NCBI GenBank assembly: GCA_964483985.1
Contig: CAZADS010000088.1
Location: 1 to 64,000, forward strand
Direction: 5' to 3'
Origin: CAZADS01 sp964483985
GTDB lineage: Bacteria; Pseudomonadota; Alphaproteobacteria; Thalassobaculales; Thalassobaculaceae
Length of the DNA stretch: 64,000 bases
Part shown: positions 63,214 through 64,000 of the stretch, piece by piece
How positions within the stretch are numbered: the first letter of the stretch is position 1
Layout: each line of letters begins with the position of its first letter
Notes under the pieces: model-generated
Told to the model about the DNA's origin: nothing
Database searches by the model: none
The model's input: the letters and a program-made list of their open reading frames with translations, nothing else
Translations under genes and position numbers: made by a program

Positions 63214-64000
63214 CTAATCGCTGAACATCTTTGGGCGATAAGCTTTTTCGAATGCATTGGTAATTGGATATCTCCTGTCGCGACCAAATGCCCGATGCCC
63301 TATTTTTACGCCTGGTGGAGCCTGACGCCGCTTATATTCAGCTCGGTCGAGCATTCGCCATATTCGCATAACCAAGGATTCCTCATAACCTTTAGACATA
63401 ATCTCCTCAACAGTGGCCTCATCTTCTATTAAGCCCTGTAAAATGGCATCCAAATCCTCATACGGGGGCAGCGTATCTTGATCAATTTGATCTGGTCTTA
63501 ATTCAGCCGAAGGTGGTTTCTCTATAATTCGGTTCGGCATGATAGGGCCAGCTGGACCAAAGCAATCGCGTGGCTTATTTTTATTTCGCCAACGCGACAA
63601 ATCAAAAACTGTCATTTTATAGACATCTTTTAAAACTGAGTACCCGCCACACATGTCGCCATATAACGTAGCATAGCCTACCGACATTTCTGACTTATTT
63701 CCTGTAGACAAAACCATAGACCCAAATTTATTTGAAAGAGCCATCAGCGTTAGGCCCCGAGACCTAGACTGTAAATTTTCTTCCGCTATATCGCTTTCTG
63801 TACCTGCAAAATGATTTGTTAACATAGAGCTAAACGCCTGCATTGCGGGCCCGATAGATATAGTATCCAATTTTGCTCCTATCATGTTCGCAGCCAAAGT
63901 AGCATCATCCAAACTGTCTTGACTTGTATACGGCGAAGGCATCATTACGCAATGAACTCTATCTGGTCCTAAAGCATCTACCGCCACCGCTGCGCTTAAA
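63214..64000 (-). CDS. nadE: NAD+ synthetase, C-terminal part (truncated by window end)
   Basis: The frame is open to the window edge; the visible residues cover most of the NAD synthetase domain. SPYTSQDSLDDA, LQSRSRGLTLMALSN and STGNKSEMSVGYATLYGDMCGGYSVLKD are highly diagnostic. The start shows LSAAVAVDALGP, the end of the ATP-binding PP-loop region, so the PP-loop itself and, if present, the N-terminal glutaminase domain lie outside. The gene is thus the glutamine-dependent type only by inference. Confidence 0.94.
   Translation of the reverse strand, partial: LSAAVAVDALGPDRVHCVMMPSPYTSQDSLDDATLAANMIGAKLDTISIGPAMQAFSSMLTNHFAGTESDIAEENLQSRSRGLTLMALSNKFGSMVLSTGNKSEMSVGYATLYGDMCGGYSVLKDVYKMTVFDLSRWRNKNKPRDCFGPAGPIMPNRIIEKPPSAELRPDQIDQDTLPPYEDLDAILQGLIEDEATVEEIMSKGYEESLVMRIWRMLDRAEYKRRQAPPGVKIGHRAFGRDRRYPITNAFEKAYRPKMFSD

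Noticed and set aside
1..64000. CRISPR arrays, insertion sequences, prophage genes or toxin-antitoxin pairs
   Set aside because: No direct repeats with regular spacers, no transposase or integrase frames and no recognisable toxin-antitoxin pair were found on either strand.

Overview
The window is a contiguous stretch of bacterial chromosome with AT-rich intergenic DNA and about 60 mostly well-preserved genes. No insertion sequence, phage gene, CRISPR array, rRNA or intact tRNA was recognised. The gene content points to an alphaproteobacterium, probably an uncultured Rhodospirillales-like or marine lineage. The evidence is a SUV3-like helicase followed by an S4-domain protein, a 7Fe ferredoxin of the FdxA type and CarD; a CIRCE-controlled groESL operon; an alphaproteobacterial-type long DinG helicase; and the purC-purS-purQ-purL-bolA-grxD order. 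The genus cannot be fixed from sequence alone.

Layout. 0-5.6 kb: a minus-strand nickel-pincer (lar) cluster, larA-larC-larE-larB, with a DUF2062 membrane protein and a TauD-like dioxygenase downstream. 5.7-10.5 kb: small envelope genes (lipoprotein, rhomboid protease, PagL-like lipid A deacylase), a proline iminopeptidase without a normal start codon, CarD, FdxA and a TerB-like protein. 10.6-18.2 kb: a DUF938 methyltransferase, a class V aminotransferase, an MFS transporter, a TTC38-like TPR protein, the S4 protein and the SUV3-like helicase. 18.3-20.2 kb: htpG, followed by a 0.9 kb tract without a recognisable gene.

21-44 kb is mainly catabolism and transport: an acyl-CoA synthetase with a dihydroorotase-like amidohydrolase, glycolate oxidase glcDEF, rpmJ, a DMT exporter, another amidohydrolase, a class II aldolase, a TPP enzyme, MsrP, a DinG-type helicase, and an amidase / GMC oxidoreductase / 2-keto-4-pentenoate hydratase group in which the GMC gene carries an in-frame TAG. 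44-52 kb: groES-groEL with CIRCE, a 2Fe-2S ferredoxin with its reductase, purH, a DMT transporter and YgfZ. 52-64 kb: the purine cluster purC-purS-purQ-purL plus bolA and a monothiol glutaredoxin, then rpsD, a TerC-family protein, trmJ, cysS and the 3' part of nadE.

The most unusual object is a minus-strand gene lying between purS and purQ (53894-54940). It encodes a TIM-barrel-like domain fused to a methylglyoxal synthase domain. With the lar cluster and glcDEF it suggests, as inference only, a triose-phosphate / methylglyoxal / 2-hydroxyacid theme. Other points are the iminopeptidase whose homology runs past any AUG, the nonsense codon in the GMC gene, a perfect 13-bp inverted repeat in a divergent promoter region, and two previously uncalled small frames downstream of glcF, one of them a convincing 57-codon gene.
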